Position numbers and translations under genes: made by a program. From assembly GCA_965222015.1 (NCBI GenBank), contig CBDCTL010000022.1, positions 310,001-374,000 on the forward strand: 64,000 nucleotides of DNA, read 5' to 3'. The notes under the pieces are model-generated. The model was not told where the DNA came from, did no database searches, and was given only the letters and a program-made list of their open reading frames with translations. The DNA comes from JANQPX01 sp965222015. Lineage in GTDB: Bacteria > Pseudomonadota > Alphaproteobacteria > Geminicoccales > Geminicoccaceae. Below are positions 44,148 to 53,395 of this stretch, in pieces (the stretch's first letter is position 1; every line of letters starts with the position of its first letter).

Positions 44148-46183
44148 AAAAGGCAACCCTTACCGATGCGGCCTTCAGCCGGATGTTCGGAATCGACATG
44201 GCCGACAGCGGCATCTTCGATGACGTGCCGAGCCACGGCTTCGGCCTTTCCTTCGGGCGTGTCCAGCCGGGCGAAAGCTCCGCCGAGCACCGGCATGACG
44301 AGAGCGAGAGTTTCGTCATCATCGAAGGGAAGGGCGAAGTCCTTGTGGATGGCGCCGCGGTGCCCATCGCCGCCGGCGACGTGATCGGCTTCGATCCCTT
44401 CGAGCGCCACGTCATCCGCAACACCGGCGGCGAGGCGCTGATCTTCGCCGACCTCTACTGGCGGGACCCGGCGCGTGCGGCGACGTCCGCCGTCGCCATG
44501 GCCGCCGACGGCAAGGCCGACGATCCCGGCCGGCCGATCTTCGTCTTCTCGACCCCGCCGACGCCCAATGGCGACCTGCATCTGGGTCATCTCTCCGGCC
44601 CCTATCTCGGCGCCGACGTCTACGTCCGCTTTCAGCGGATGCTCGGCAGCGATGCCTATCACCTGACCGGCAGCGACGATTATCAGAGCTATGTCTGCGG
44701 ACGCGCCCGGCAGGAAGGCAAGACCGAAAGCGCCGTCGCCGCCTACTACGCCGCCGAGATTCGATCGACGCTCGAGCTCATGGACATCGGCGTCGATCAG
44801 TACACCGTGACGTCCACCGACCCCGGCTACGCCGACGGCGTCAGGGACTATTTTTCGCGCATTGTGGCGTCGGGACGGGTCGTCTTCGCCGACGAGCCGG
44901 CGCTGATCGACGGCGCGACCGGCGACTATCTTTACGAGGTGGACGTGGGCGGCGCCTGCCCCGGCTGCGGCAGCGCCTGCGGCGGCAATATCTGCGAGGA
45001 ATGCGGCGAGCCCAACCGCTGCGTCGATCTGGTCGACCCCGGCTCGAAGCTCTCCGATGCCAGCCCGGAGATCCGGCCGCTCGGACGCCATGTCCTGCCT
45101 CTGCACGAGTTCAGGGACGAGGTCGAGCGACATCTCCGGATGTCCAAGGCCGCGCCGCGCCTCGAGGCGCTGGCCGCGCGCGTCCTCGAGGACGAGCCCT
45201 TCCATCTGCCGATCACCCATCCGCAGGCCTGGGGCATCCAGCCGCGGGAGGCGGAGGGCAGCGGCCAGGTGGTCTGGGTCTGGCCGGAGATGGCCTACGG
45301 CTTTCTCCACGGCATCGAAGCGCTCGGACGGCGCATCGGCCGGCCATGGCAGGCAGAGAGGCCGGAGGATCGATGGAAAATCATCCACTTCTTCGGCTAC
45401 GACAACAGCTTCTATCACAGCATCCTCTATCCCGTGCTCTACCGGCTTGCCTATCCCGAGTGGACGCCGGACATCGACTACAACCTCAACGAATTCTACC
45501 TGCTCGACGGCCAGAAGTTCTCGACCAGCCGGCGCCATGCGATCTGGGGCAAGGAGATCCTGAACCCCGAAAGCGTGGATGCGGTCCGCTTCTATCTATC
45601 GCTGACCCGCGGCGAGATCGAGCGCGCCAATTTCGAGCTCGCCGCCTTCTCCGATTGCGTGAACGAGGTGCTGATCGGGCGCTGGCAGGCGTGGCTGCAG
45701 GATCTCGGCCGGCGGGTCGAGCAGGTGTTCCACGGCCGCGCACCCGATGCCGGTGACTGGACCGCCGGGCATCGGAGCCATCTCGCCCGGCTCGAGTGGC
45801 GCCGCCAGGCCATCGCCATGGCGCTGGGCGCCGAGGGGTTCTCCTTGAACCAGGCAGCGCGAGAGCTCGACGGTCTGGTCGTCGACGCCCTGCGCTTCGA
45901 GCGAAGCCAGCGGCTGCTCGCGACGACCGATCCCGATCGCTATCGGACGGCGATCGCGCTTGAGCTGGCGAGCGCCTCCCTGCTCGCGGCGGGTGCGGCT
46001 GCGGTCATGCCGCGCTTCGCCGCCAGGCTTTCGGCATCGCTCGGGCGCGATCTTCCGACCGACTGGCCGGACACGATCACCCTGATCGCGCCGGGCTCGC
46101 CGATCGGCCTCGCCGACCGGACGTTCTTCACCCCCATCGGTCCCGCGCTCGGCGCCACCGCCATCGACACGGCAGCGGAGTGA
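44144..46183 (+). CDS. Cupin-methionyl-tRNA-synthetase-like fusion, N-N bond-forming hydrazine synthetase
   Basis: 679-residue fusion. Residues 1-110 form a cupin with metal-ligand pattern HRHDESESFVIIEGKGE and later FERHVIRN. Residues about 130-650 form a class I synthetase domain like MetRS: HIGH motif as HLGH at residue 146, a CxxC-type zinc knuckle from residue 272 (CPGCGSACGGNICEECG), FGYDNSFYHSI, and KMSKS degenerated to KFSTS at residue 458. The tRNA-binding part is short. Known relatives (in s56-p1, triacsin and other pathways) activate an amino acid in the MetRS part and join it to N6-hydroxylysine through N-N bond formation in the zinc cupin. Glycine is the usual partner for hydrazinoacetate. 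This gene defines the cluster. Confidence 0.92.
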   Translation: MKKATLTDAAFSRMFGIDMADSGIFDDVPSHGFGLSFGRVQPGESSAEHRHDESESFVIIEGKGEVLVDGAAVPIAAGDVIGFDPFERHVIRNTGGEALIFADLYWRDPARAATSAVAMAADGKADDPGRPIFVFSTPPTPNGDLHLGHLSGPYLGADVYVRFQRMLGSDAYHLTGSDDYQSYVCGRARQEGKTESAVAAYYAAEIRSTLELMDIGVDQYTVTSTDPGYADGVRDYFSRIVASGRVVFADEPALIDGATGDYLYEVDVGGACPGCGSACGGNICEECGEPNRCVDLVDPGSKLSDASPEIRPLGRHVLPLHEFRDEVERHLRMSKAAPRLEALAARVLEDEPFHLPITHPQAWGIQPREAEGSGQVVWVWPEMAYGFLHGIEALGRRIGRPWQAERPEDRWKIIHFFGYDNSFYHSILYPVLYRLAYPEWTPDIDYNLNEFYLLDGQKFSTSRRHAIWGKEILNPESVDAVRFYLSLTRGEIERANFELAAFSDCVNEVLIGRWQAWLQDLGRRVEQVFHGRAPDAGDWTAGHRSHLARLEWRRQAIAMALGAEGFSLNQAARELDGLVVDALRFERSQRLLATTDPDRYRTAIALELASASLLAAGAAAVMPRFAARLSASLGRDLPTDWPDTITLIAPGSPIGLADRTFFTPIGPALGATAIDTAAE

Positions 46184-46188
46184 CATCC

Positions 46189-46479
46189 ATGACCAGCATC
46201 CATGCGACGACCACCGAGCCCCGTCTCGCCACCTGGATCGAGGAGACCGCGAGGGTCATGATCCGGCTTCCATCGGATGTCGACGCGGCCGGGCGAAGCC
46301 TCGCCAGCCTCGGCCTGAACTCCCTGAACGCGATCGCCCTGCAATATCGCCTGCAGAACGAGCATGCGATCGAGGTCACCGTCGCCGAGCTCATGGGGGA
46401 CCTCACGATTTTCGAGCTGGCCCGTGATCTCGAGTCCCGGACGTCGAGCCCGGTCACGACGTCGGGAGCGGTGCGATGA
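46189..46479 (+). CDS. Free-standing carrier protein
   Basis: 96-residue ACP/PCP-like protein with the phosphopantetheine serine at residue 45 in LASLGLNSLNAIALQYRL. Hydrophobic pattern and the TVAELMGDLTIFELARDL helix fit the carrier fold. ATG 46189 lies 6 bases after the cupin-MetRS stop with GCGGAGTG as ribosome site; a GTG at 46180 is less likely. Its end overlaps the NRPS start by ATGA. Probably carries hydrazinoacetate or the partner acyl unit, loaded by the AMP ligase at 49796. Confidence 0.87.
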   Translation: MTSIHATTTEPRLATWIEETARVMIRLPSDVDAAGRSLASLGLNSLNAIALQYRLQNEHAIEVTVAELMGDLTIFELARDLESRTSSPVTTSGAVR

Positions 46480-49400
46480 ACCGCCCGGCCGTTCTCGACG
46501 CGCTCGAGGCGAGCGGCGTGCAGATCGCGCTCGCCGGTGACGATCTTCGCCTGGAGGGTCCGACCGCCCGGCTGGATGCCGAGCTGATCGCCAGGCTCCG
46601 TGACGAAAAGCCCGCCATCGTCGCCTATCTCGCGACCGACGAGGCCGCCTCCGTCTTTCCGCTCGGCGATATGCAGCAGGCCTATTGGATCGGCCGCGGC
46701 GACGAGCTCGGGCTGGGCGGCGTCTCGTCCCACGTCTATCACGAGCTCGAAGGCGGCTGGGACATCGACCGCCTGCAGGCAGCGCTCGCCAGGGTCATCG
46801 AACGTCATGGCGCCCTTCGCACCGCCTTCATCGATGGCTCCCGTCAGCAGGAGCTGCCGGCGGACGCCGTAACGCTCGCCATCCGCCGCTACGATCATCG
46901 CGCTCTGGACCGGGACGCGCAGGGCAGGGCGCGCCTCGCCATCCGATCGGAGATGTCGCACCAGGTCCTGCCCGCGGACCGGGCGCCGCTCCTGGACGTT
47001 CGGGTCTCGATCTTCGCGGACGACGACATGGTCCTGCATGTCAGCCATGACGGCCTCGTCATGGACGGCATCAGCATGTTCATCTTTTTCCGCGACTGGG
47101 CCGAAGCCTACCAGCAGCCGGCGCTGATGCCTGCGGCGCTCGGCGTCGGCTGCAGGGATCAGATCGCGTTCGACCAGGAGCAGCGAGGGACGCCTGCCTA
47201 TGCACGAGCGCGGGACTACTGGCTGGAACGCCTGGACAGCCTCCCCCCGGCGCCGCAGCTGCCGATACGCCGGGACCCCGGCTCGCTCTCCGCATCGCCG
47301 TCGGTGAGAAGCGAGGTGACGATCGAGGCTGCCGCGTGGGCGTCGATCCGCGACCATGGCCGGGAATTGGGCCTGACGCCGACCGTCGTGCTGGGAAGTG
47401 TCTATGCCGAAACCCTGTCCATGTTTTCGGGCGGCGACGACTTCACGCTCAATGTGACGCTGGCCAACCGCATGCCGACCGATCCCGACATCTTCCAGGT
47501 GATCGGCAACTTCACCAGCCCCCAGCTCATTCCCTGCCGTTTCGGAAAGTGGACGACGTTCGCCGAACGGACCACCGCCCTGAAGGCGGCGATGGCCGAA
47601 GGGCTCGAGCATCGTCAGTTCTCCGGGCTCGAGGTGATGCGGGCGCTGGCCGAACGGCAGGGTGCTGCATCGGCCTCGATGCCGGTCACCTTCAATTGCG
47701 CCATCGGTGCCCCCGGCGATGGTCTCGACGGCTCCGCCCTCGATCGTCTTGGCAAGGAGGTGTTTTCGATCAGCCAGACGCCGCAGGTCTGGCTCAACCT
47801 GTTCGCCATGGAAAAGGCGGATGCTCTCGTCATCCAGTTCGATGCGGTCGAGGCCCTGTTCCCGGCCGGTTTCATCGACGAGTTCGCAGCGGTCTTCCGC
47901 CGGGCGCTGCGAGCGTTGACCGCACCGACGGCATGGGAGGCACAGGCGCTGACCTCTCTCCCCGCAAGCCAGTGTGCCCGCCGTCGGGCGGTCAACGTAA
48001 CCGAGACGCCCCTTCCGGACGAGATGCTGCAGGCCGCCTTTCTGCGCCAGGCCGCATCGACGCCTGAGGCTGATGCGATCGTTCTATCCGATCGGACCAT
48101 CACCTACCGGGAGCTCGCCGAACGGGCCGCGGCGATCGCGCACTGGCTGCGCGCGCATGACGTCGGGCGCGACGAACTGGTCGCCGTCCTCATGCGCAAG
48201 GGCTGGGAGCAGATCGCGGCCGCCTTCGGCACCCTGATGGCGGGCGGCGCCTATCTGCCGATCGATGCCGATCTGCCGGAGGCGCGGATCCGGCATCTCG
48301 TCGAGAATGGCGAGGCCCGCGTGATCCTCGCGCAGTCCACGGCGCTGGATCGGTTGCCGCCGGCCTGCGGGCATCTGCCGGTGCTGCCGATCGACGAGAT
48401 GACGGTGGAAGCCGGGCTGCAGCCACCGCCGCCGCTCGCCGGCCACGACCCCGACGATCTCGCCTACGTCCTGTTCACATCCGGCTCGACCGGCCAGCCC
48501 AAGGGCGTGATGATCAGCCACCGAAGCGTGGTCAATCTGGTCGCCGACATCAATCGACGCTTCGAGGTCGGCCCGGGCGATCGGCTGTTCGGCGTCTCCG
48601 CCTTCAACTTCGATCTCTCGGTCTACGACATCTTCGGCGCGCTCTCGTCGGGCGCTGCGGTGATCCTGCCGGACCAGGAGCTGGCGCTGGATCCGTCCCA
48701 TTGGGCGGAACTGGGTCGCTCTGCCGGCGTGAGCGTCTGGAATTCCGTCCCGGCGATCGTGCAGATGCTCTGGGACGCGGGCCTGCCCGAAAGCCTTCGC
48801 CTGGTGATGATGAGCGGCGACCGCATCCCGGTGCCGCTCGCCGCGACGCTGCGGAGGGAGCGGCCGGCCATGCAGACCGTCAGCCTCGGCGGACCGACCG
48901 AAACGACGGTCTGGAACATTCTCTACCCGATCGACGACGTCGACCCCTCCTGGCACACCGTCCCCTATGGCAGGCCGAACGGCAACAACCGCTACTACGT
49001 TCTCGATCGCCACGGCCGCGAATGCCCGGACTGGGTCGCGGGCGGCCTGCATGCGGCCGGCATCGGGCTTGCGCGCGGCTACTGGCGCGATCCCGAACGC
49101 ACGGATCAGGCGTTCTTCCACCATGAAGCGCTGAACGAGCGTCTCTACGACACGGGCGACGTCGGCCGCTATCTGCCCGACGGCACCATCGAGATCCTCG
49201 GTCGCAGCGACTTTCAGGTGAAGGTCAACGGTTACAGGATCGAGCTCAACGAGATCGAGACCAGGCTGGTGGCGCATGACGGCGTGGAGCAGGCCGCGGC
49301 GGTCGTCATCGACGGAGGCGATGGGCCTCGACTGGTCGCCTTCTATGTCGCCGGAGGAGATCCGGCGACACCGGACGACCTTGCCGATCATCTCGCCCTG

Positions 49401-49799
49401 CACCTGCCCGACTACATGGTGCCGGATCGCTTCGTCGCCATCGAGCGGCTGCCGCTCACCGGCAATCGCAAGGTCGATCGAAAGGCGCTGTCCTCGCTGA
49501 CCCTCGTCGACCCGGCGAAGCCGCAGACGTCCGACGAGGACGCGGCCGAGCTCCGGCCGGGGATCGAGTCCGAGCTGGCTTCGATCTGGCGGGACATCCT
49601 GAAGCGGGAAACCGTCGATCCGACCGCGAGCCTGCAGGACCTTGGGGCGACTTCGCTCGCGACCATCCGGATCGTCGCGGCCCTGCGCAAGCGTTACGGC
49701 ATGGCGGTCTCGCTCAAGGACGTGGCGCGGCTGCGTACGATCAGGGCGATCGGCGTCCACCTCGAGGCTGCGAGCGAAAAGGGAGTGGTGTCGCGATGA
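46476..49799 (+). CDS. NRPS: docking-Cy-A-PCP
   Basis: Single-module nonribosomal peptide synthetase of 1107 residues. Residues 1-55 resemble a TubC-type docking domain. A condensation domain of heterocyclisation (Cy) type follows, with DGLVMDGIS at residues 192-200 matching DxxxxDxxS in place of HHxxxDG, and FTLNVTLANRMP. The adenylation domain (about 530-1010) has YVLFTSGSTGQPKG, FNFDLSVYDIFG, SLGGPTETTVWN, YDTGDVGRY and NRKVDRKAL. Its first specificity positions (D, L, Y) resemble Cys-type Cy-A modules, but Ser/Thr cannot be excluded. A PCP with Ser 1060 in LGATSLATIRI ends the protein. No thioesterase or reductase domain; a separate thioesterase is encoded at 54670. Confidence 0.92.
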   Translation: MNRPAVLDALEASGVQIALAGDDLRLEGPTARLDAELIARLRDEKPAIVAYLATDEAASVFPLGDMQQAYWIGRGDELGLGGVSSHVYHELEGGWDIDRLQAALARVIERHGALRTAFIDGSRQQELPADAVTLAIRRYDHRALDRDAQGRARLAIRSEMSHQVLPADRAPLLDVRVSIFADDDMVLHVSHDGLVMDGISMFIFFRDWAEAYQQPALMPAALGVGCRDQIAFDQEQRGTPAYARARDYWLERLDSLPPAPQLPIRRDPGSLSASPSVRSEVTIEAAAWASIRDHGRELGLTPTVVLGSVYAETLSMFSGGDDFTLNVTLANRMPTDPDIFQVIGNFTSPQLIPCRFGKWTTFAERTTALKAAMAEGLEHRQFSGLEVMRALAERQGAASASMPVTFNCAIGAPGDGLDGSALDRLGKEVFSISQTPQVWLNLFAMEKADALVIQFDAVEALFPAGFIDEFAAVFRRALRALTAPTAWEAQALTSLPASQCARRRAVNVTETPLPDEMLQAAFLRQAASTPEADAIVLSDRTITYRELAERAAAIAHWLRAHDVGRDELVAVLMRKGWEQIAAAFGTLMAGGAYLPIDADLPEARIRHLVENGEARVILAQSTALDRLPPACGHLPVLPIDEMTVEAGLQPPPPLAGHDPDDLAYVLFTSGSTGQPKGVMISHRSVVNLVADINRRFEVGPGDRLFGVSAFNFDLSVYDIFGALSSGAAVILPDQELALDPSHWAELGRSAGVSVWNSVPAIVQMLWDAGLPESLRLVMMSGDRIPVPLAATLRRERPAMQTVSLGGPTETTVWNILYPIDDVDPSWHTVPYGRPNGNNRYYVLDRHGRECPDWVAGGLHAAGIGLARGYWRDPERTDQAFFHHEALNERLYDTGDVGRYLPDGTIEILGRSDFQVKVNGYRIELNEIETRLVAHDGVEQAAAVVIDGGDGPRLVAFYVAGGDPATPDDLADHLALHLPDYMVPDRFVAIERLPLTGNRKVDRKALSSLTLVDPAKPQTSDEDAAELRPGIESELASIWRDILKRETVDPTASLQDLGATSLATIRIVAALRKRYGMAVSLKDVARLRTIRAIGVHLEAASEKGVVSR

Positions 49800-51370
49800 G
49801 CATGATCACGTCGAAACAGGTCCAGGCGGACGCCGGCCACTCGGTCGTCAACGCCCTGCAGGAAGGGCCGCGCGTGCCGGAGCGGACCATCGCTTTCCAC
49901 CGGCCGGGTGCCAGGACGACGCTCACCCATGGCGAGCTGGACCAGCTGATCGAGCGGACGGCACTCTATCTTCAGCGGCTTGGCCTTTCACGCGGCGATC
50001 GCGTCGGCATTCTGTCACGCAACCGGCTGGAATGGGTGCTGCTCGATCTCGCGGCACTCCGGCTCGGCCTGGTGACCGCCGGCTTCGAGGCTGGCAAGTT
50101 CGTCTCCGGGCGCACGCTCATCGACACCTACGGCCTCGCCGTTCTGTTCACGGATCAGGCCGACGACGCCCCGGGCGTGATCGCGATCGATCGCGTCATG
50201 GTCGAGGCGATGGCGCCGGTCGACGTGCTCCGGCTCGAGCGCATGCGCTGGGCGCCGGAGGATGTCAGCACCATCAAGTTCACGTCCGGAAGCACGGGCG
50301 ATGCCAAGGGACTTGCGGCCACCGTCGCGAGCATCGACCTATCGATCGCCGCGGTGCAGACCATCTTCCACCATGGCGCCGGCGACAAGCTGTTCGTGTT
50401 CCTGCCGCTCTCGCTTCTGCAGCAGCGCTACTGGATTTATTCGGCGCTGGTCCACGGCCATGACGTGGTGATCACCACTGCCGAGCTCGCTTTCCATGCG
50501 CTGAAGCGCGAGGCGCCGACGGTGGTGATGGGTGTCCCGGCGTTCTTCGAGGCGCTGAAGAGCGAGATCGAGAGTGCTGCGAGCGAACCCGGCACCGAGC
50601 CGCGTGACAAGCAGGCATTGAAGCGTGCGGCGACACACGCGCTCGGCCCGAACATTCGCTATCTCTGGACCGGCTCGGCGCCGGCCAGGCCCGATGTTCT
50701 CAGCTTCTTCGAGGAACGATGCGGCGTGGCCATCTTCGAGGGCTACGGCATGAACGAGACCTGCATCGTCACCAAGAACCATCCCGGCGCCCGTCGGCGA
50801 GGGAGCGTCGGCCGGCCCCTGCCCGGCAAGCATGTCTGGATCGGCGAGGACGGAATCATCCGCGTGCGCAGCGATGCGCCGGTCAACACGCGCTATCTGT
50901 TCGCCAGGGAAGGCGCCTCCGAGGCCATGTTCGCGCCCGACGGCACGGTGATCACCGGCGATCTCGGCCACATCGACGACGATGGCTACCTCTATGTGAG
51001 GGGGCGTGCCGACGACGTCGTGGTTCTCGAAAACGGCCGCAATATTCTGGTCCGCTATGTCGAGGAGCGCATCCTTGCGGACCCGCTGATCGAGAACGCC
51101 ATCGTGATCGGCTCGGGCCGGACGCATCTTGGCGCCATCGTCTGCCCGGCGGCCGGTGCCGACCCGGAGCAGGCCAAGGACGCGGCGAGAGAGGCGGCGT
51201 CGGCGGCCGGCAAGATCGAGGAGCGGCTCGCGTGCGTCGTCCTGGCGGACGAGCCGTTCAGCATCGAGAACGGCCTCCTGACCTCGCAGTCCAAGCCCAG
51301 GCGCGGCGTCATTCAGGAGGTCTACGGCGACGCGATCGAGCGCGCTTATCGGGAGGAATGTCAGCCATGA
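49796..51370 (+). CDS. AMP-dependent acyl ligase
   Basis: ANL-superfamily adenylate-forming enzyme, 524 residues, related to long-chain acyl-CoA or acyl-ACP ligases. Motifs: STIKFTSGSTGDAKGLA (P-loop), FLPLSLLQQRYWIYSALVHG, EGYGMNETCIVTKNHPG, ITGDLGHIDDDGYLYVRGR and a C-terminal SQSKPRRGVIQEVY with the catalytic Lys region. Start ATG 49796 overlaps the NRPS stop (ATGA) and its stop overlaps the next carrier gene, so it probably loads that carrier (51367) or the one at 46189. In this context hydrazinoacetate is the most likely acid, by inference. Confidence 0.85.
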   Translation: MSMITSKQVQADAGHSVVNALQEGPRVPERTIAFHRPGARTTLTHGELDQLIERTALYLQRLGLSRGDRVGILSRNRLEWVLLDLAALRLGLVTAGFEAGKFVSGRTLIDTYGLAVLFTDQADDAPGVIAIDRVMVEAMAPVDVLRLERMRWAPEDVSTIKFTSGSTGDAKGLAATVASIDLSIAAVQTIFHHGAGDKLFVFLPLSLLQQRYWIYSALVHGHDVVITTAELAFHALKREAPTVVMGVPAFFEALKSEIESAASEPGTEPRDKQALKRAATHALGPNIRYLWTGSAPARPDVLSFFEERCGVAIFEGYGMNETCIVTKNHPGARRRGSVGRPLPGKHVWIGEDGIIRVRSDAPVNTRYLFAREGASEAMFAPDGTVITGDLGHIDDDGYLYVRGRADDVVVLENGRNILVRYVEERILADPLIENAIVIGSGRTHLGAIVCPAAGADPEQAKDAAREAASAAGKIEERLACVVLADEPFSIENGLLTSQSKPRRGVIQEVYGDAIERAYREECQP

Positions 51371-51627
51371 TCGAAGCAAGCCTGCACCGCCAGCTCAGCC
51401 GGCTTCTCGGCCCGAAGCTCGGCGCCGACCAGAAGATCGAGCTAGATCGAAGCCTTGCCGAACATTACGGCCTCACGTCGATGAAGATGGTTCTCCTGGT
51501 CACCGCCCTTTGCGAAGACACCGGCGTCGGCCTGGAACGCTTCACCGAACAGGATCTGGCGGCGATGCGAACGCCGCGCCAGGTCATCGACATTTTCGAA
51601 CAGCATCGCCTCGAAGGGAGCAACTGA
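51367..51627 (+). CDS. Free-standing acyl carrier protein
   Basis: 86-residue carrier protein with the attachment serine at residue 38 in EHYGLTSMKMVLLVTALCED. Acidic second helix and LAAMRTPRQVIDIFEQHRL fit the ACP fold. It is translationally coupled to the AMP ligase (ATGA), the best sign that it is that enzyme's partner. A carrier-bound hydrazinoacetyl group would be the natural substrate for the acyl-CoA dehydrogenase encoded at 53385. Confidence 0.85.
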   Translation: MIEASLHRQLSRLLGPKLGADQKIELDRSLAEHYGLTSMKMVLLVTALCEDTGVGLERFTEQDLAAMRTPRQVIDIFEQHRLEGSN

Positions 51628-51628
51628 G

Positions 51629-52246
51629 ATGAACTGGAAGACCGCCATCGACGCCCGCCTCGAAAATGAAGGCGTGATCATGCGCCCGCTGGAGGAAGGC
51701 GATCGCGAAGCGCTACGGGCACTCGTCTTCGATGCCGATATCTGGCGCTATTTCGTGGCGAGGATCGACGACGAGGCCGATCTCGACAACTTCATCGAGT
51801 CCGGCCTTCAGGACATGGCCGAGGGCAAGCGTGCGGTCTTCATGGTGATCGACAAGGTCTCCGGCGAGCTCGCCGGCAGCATGTGCTACGGCAACATGGC
51901 CGAGGCCGATCGCCGCCTCGAAATCGGCTGGTCCTGGCTCGGCCGCGCGTTTCGCGGTCGGGGCGTCAACCGTTGGGCCAAGCTGGCGCTCTTGGAGTAC
52001 GCCTTCGAGCCCCTCGGCTGCGAGCGTGTCGAGTTCAAGACCGACGTTCTGAACATGCAGGCGCGAAAGGGCCTCCTCAACATCGGCGCCGTCGAAGAGG
52101 GCGTGCTGCGCAGCTTCAACTACATGCCGGACGGCAGGCGGCGCGACGCCATCTACTTCTCGATCCTGCGTCCGGAATGGCCGGCGGTCAGGGAACGCCT
52201 GCTTGCGGGCGGCAAGCCGCCATCCGCCGATCGAAAGGTCGCCTGA
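51629..52246 (+). CDS. GNAT-family N-acetyltransferase (RimJ/RimL type)
   Basis: 205-residue acetyltransferase. N-terminal GVIMRPLEEGDREALRALVF, the strand SGELAGSMCYGNM, the acetyl-CoA loop LGRAFRGRGVNRWAKLALLE (Q/RxxGxG/A type) and the C-terminal CERVEFKTDVLNMQARKGL fit RimJ/RimL-like GNATs. In a cluster that makes reactive N-N groups it could acetylate an amine or hydrazine, either as a tailoring step or as self-protection. It starts 1 base after the carrier protein stop. Confidence 0.85.
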   Translation: MNWKTAIDARLENEGVIMRPLEEGDREALRALVFDADIWRYFVARIDDEADLDNFIESGLQDMAEGKRAVFMVIDKVSGELAGSMCYGNMAEADRRLEIGWSWLGRAFRGRGVNRWAKLALLEYAFEPLGCERVEFKTDVLNMQARKGLLNIGAVEEGVLRSFNYMPDGRRRDAIYFSILRPEWPAVRERLLAGGKPPSADRKVA

Positions 52247-52249
52247 ACC

Positions 52250-53395
52250 ATGGCCGGGATTCGCCACATCGTCCTGCGAGGTGCGCCGTTCGAGCGTGGC
52301 GTGGCCCATGGTGAGCAGGCGAGGGCTGCGATTCACGCCTTTCTCGACGATGGGCTTGCGCGGCTGAACCATCTCTCTCCCTCGGCCAGGTCGCTTGCCG
52401 ATCTGACCCCCGAGCTGCACGCCTATGGTCATGCGATCGAGCGTCAGCTGCCCGACCTGTTCCGGGAAATCGAGGGCCTGGCCGAGGGCGCTTCGATCCC
52501 GCTCGAAGCGGCGATCCTGCTGCAGACCCGTCGCGAGCTGATGGGCTACAGCAGGATCCCTGCCGCCGGCGACTGCACCACCTTCGCGACCTGCCGGACG
52601 TCGTCGCCGACGCTTGCACAGACCGTCGACGTGAACGGCGATCTCGATCGCGAGCTCTGCCTGCTCGACGTCGAGAGCGACCGGCCGGACGGCCGAGCGC
52701 TGGTGTTCTCGTTCACCGGCCTTCTCGGCTATCTCGGCGTCAATGCCGCCGGTCTGGCGGTCGGCCTCAATCTCGTGCTCGGCGGCGACTGGCAGGCAGG
52801 CGTGCCGCCCTATCTCGCGATCCGCCATCTGCTCGACCGGGCGACCGACGTCGAGGACGCCATCGACAGGCTGCAGCATCTCGAGCTTGCAAGCTCGCGC
52901 TCGTTCATGCTGTGCGACCAATGGCAGGTCGCGTGGGTGGAGGCGCTGGGCGGACGTTATGCCGTCACCCGCGGCCAAAAACTCGCCCACGCCAATCATT
53001 TTCTCGATCCGGATTTCGCGACGGAGGACGAGATCAACGTCTTCGCCCGCAACAGCTCGCTCGCTCGATTGCGGGCCTGCGAAGACTGGCTCGCAAAGGC
53101 ACCTCGAACGCTCGACGAGCGAGCGGTGTTCGATCTTCTCTCGCGCCCGCCGATCTGCGTGCCGGGCTCCGACGACATCCGCCGCGAGAAGACCGTCGCC
53201 GCCGTCGTCATGCGGCCGACGGAGGGGGTGCTGAGCCTTCGTCCCGGCGACCCTTCGACGAGCCGGGAGAGGACGTTTTCGCTGCGGACGCCGAGCGGAA
53301 GGCCGGAATCGGAACCATCGATCGCCGCGGCCAGCGTGGGCGAGCCTGCTCATGCCGGGGCCGGAGGCAAAGGGAGAATGTGCCATGTCGTTTGA
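52250..53395 (+). CDS. C45-type autoproteolytic acyltransferase/hydrolase
   Basis: 381-residue Ntn-hydrolase of the C45 family (relatives of acyl-CoA:6-aminopenicillanate acyltransferase). The N-terminal part PFERGVAHGEQARAAI, ELHAYGHAIERQLPDLFREI and the nucleophile region AAGDCTTFATC (Cys 109) are visible, then LGYLGVNAAGLAVGLNLV and the C-terminal ARNSSLARLRACEDWL. In the fungal enzyme cleavage occurs before this Cys; here the preceding residue is Asp rather than Gly. It could transfer or remove an acyl group on the NRPS product. It overlaps the next gene by 11 bases. Confidence 0.82.
   Translation: MAGIRHIVLRGAPFERGVAHGEQARAAIHAFLDDGLARLNHLSPSARSLADLTPELHAYGHAIERQLPDLFREIEGLAEGASIPLEAAILLQTRRELMGYSRIPAAGDCTTFATCRTSSPTLAQTVDVNGDLDRELCLLDVESDRPDGRALVFSFTGLLGYLGVNAAGLAVGLNLVLGGDWQAGVPPYLAIRHLLDRATDVEDAIDRLQHLELASSRSFMLCDQWQVAWVEALGGRYAVTRGQKLAHANHFLDPDFATEDEINVFARNSSLARLRACEDWLAKAPRTLDERAVFDLLSRPPICVPGSDDIRREKTVAAVVMRPTEGVLSLRPGDPSTSRERTFSLRTPSGRPESEPSIAAASVGEPAHAGAGGKGRMCHVV

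Noticed and set aside
44144..46183. Housekeeping methionyl-tRNA synthetase
   Set aside because: N-terminal cupin fusion, degenerate KMSKS and the location inside a secondary-metabolite operon argue for the hydrazine-forming paralogue.
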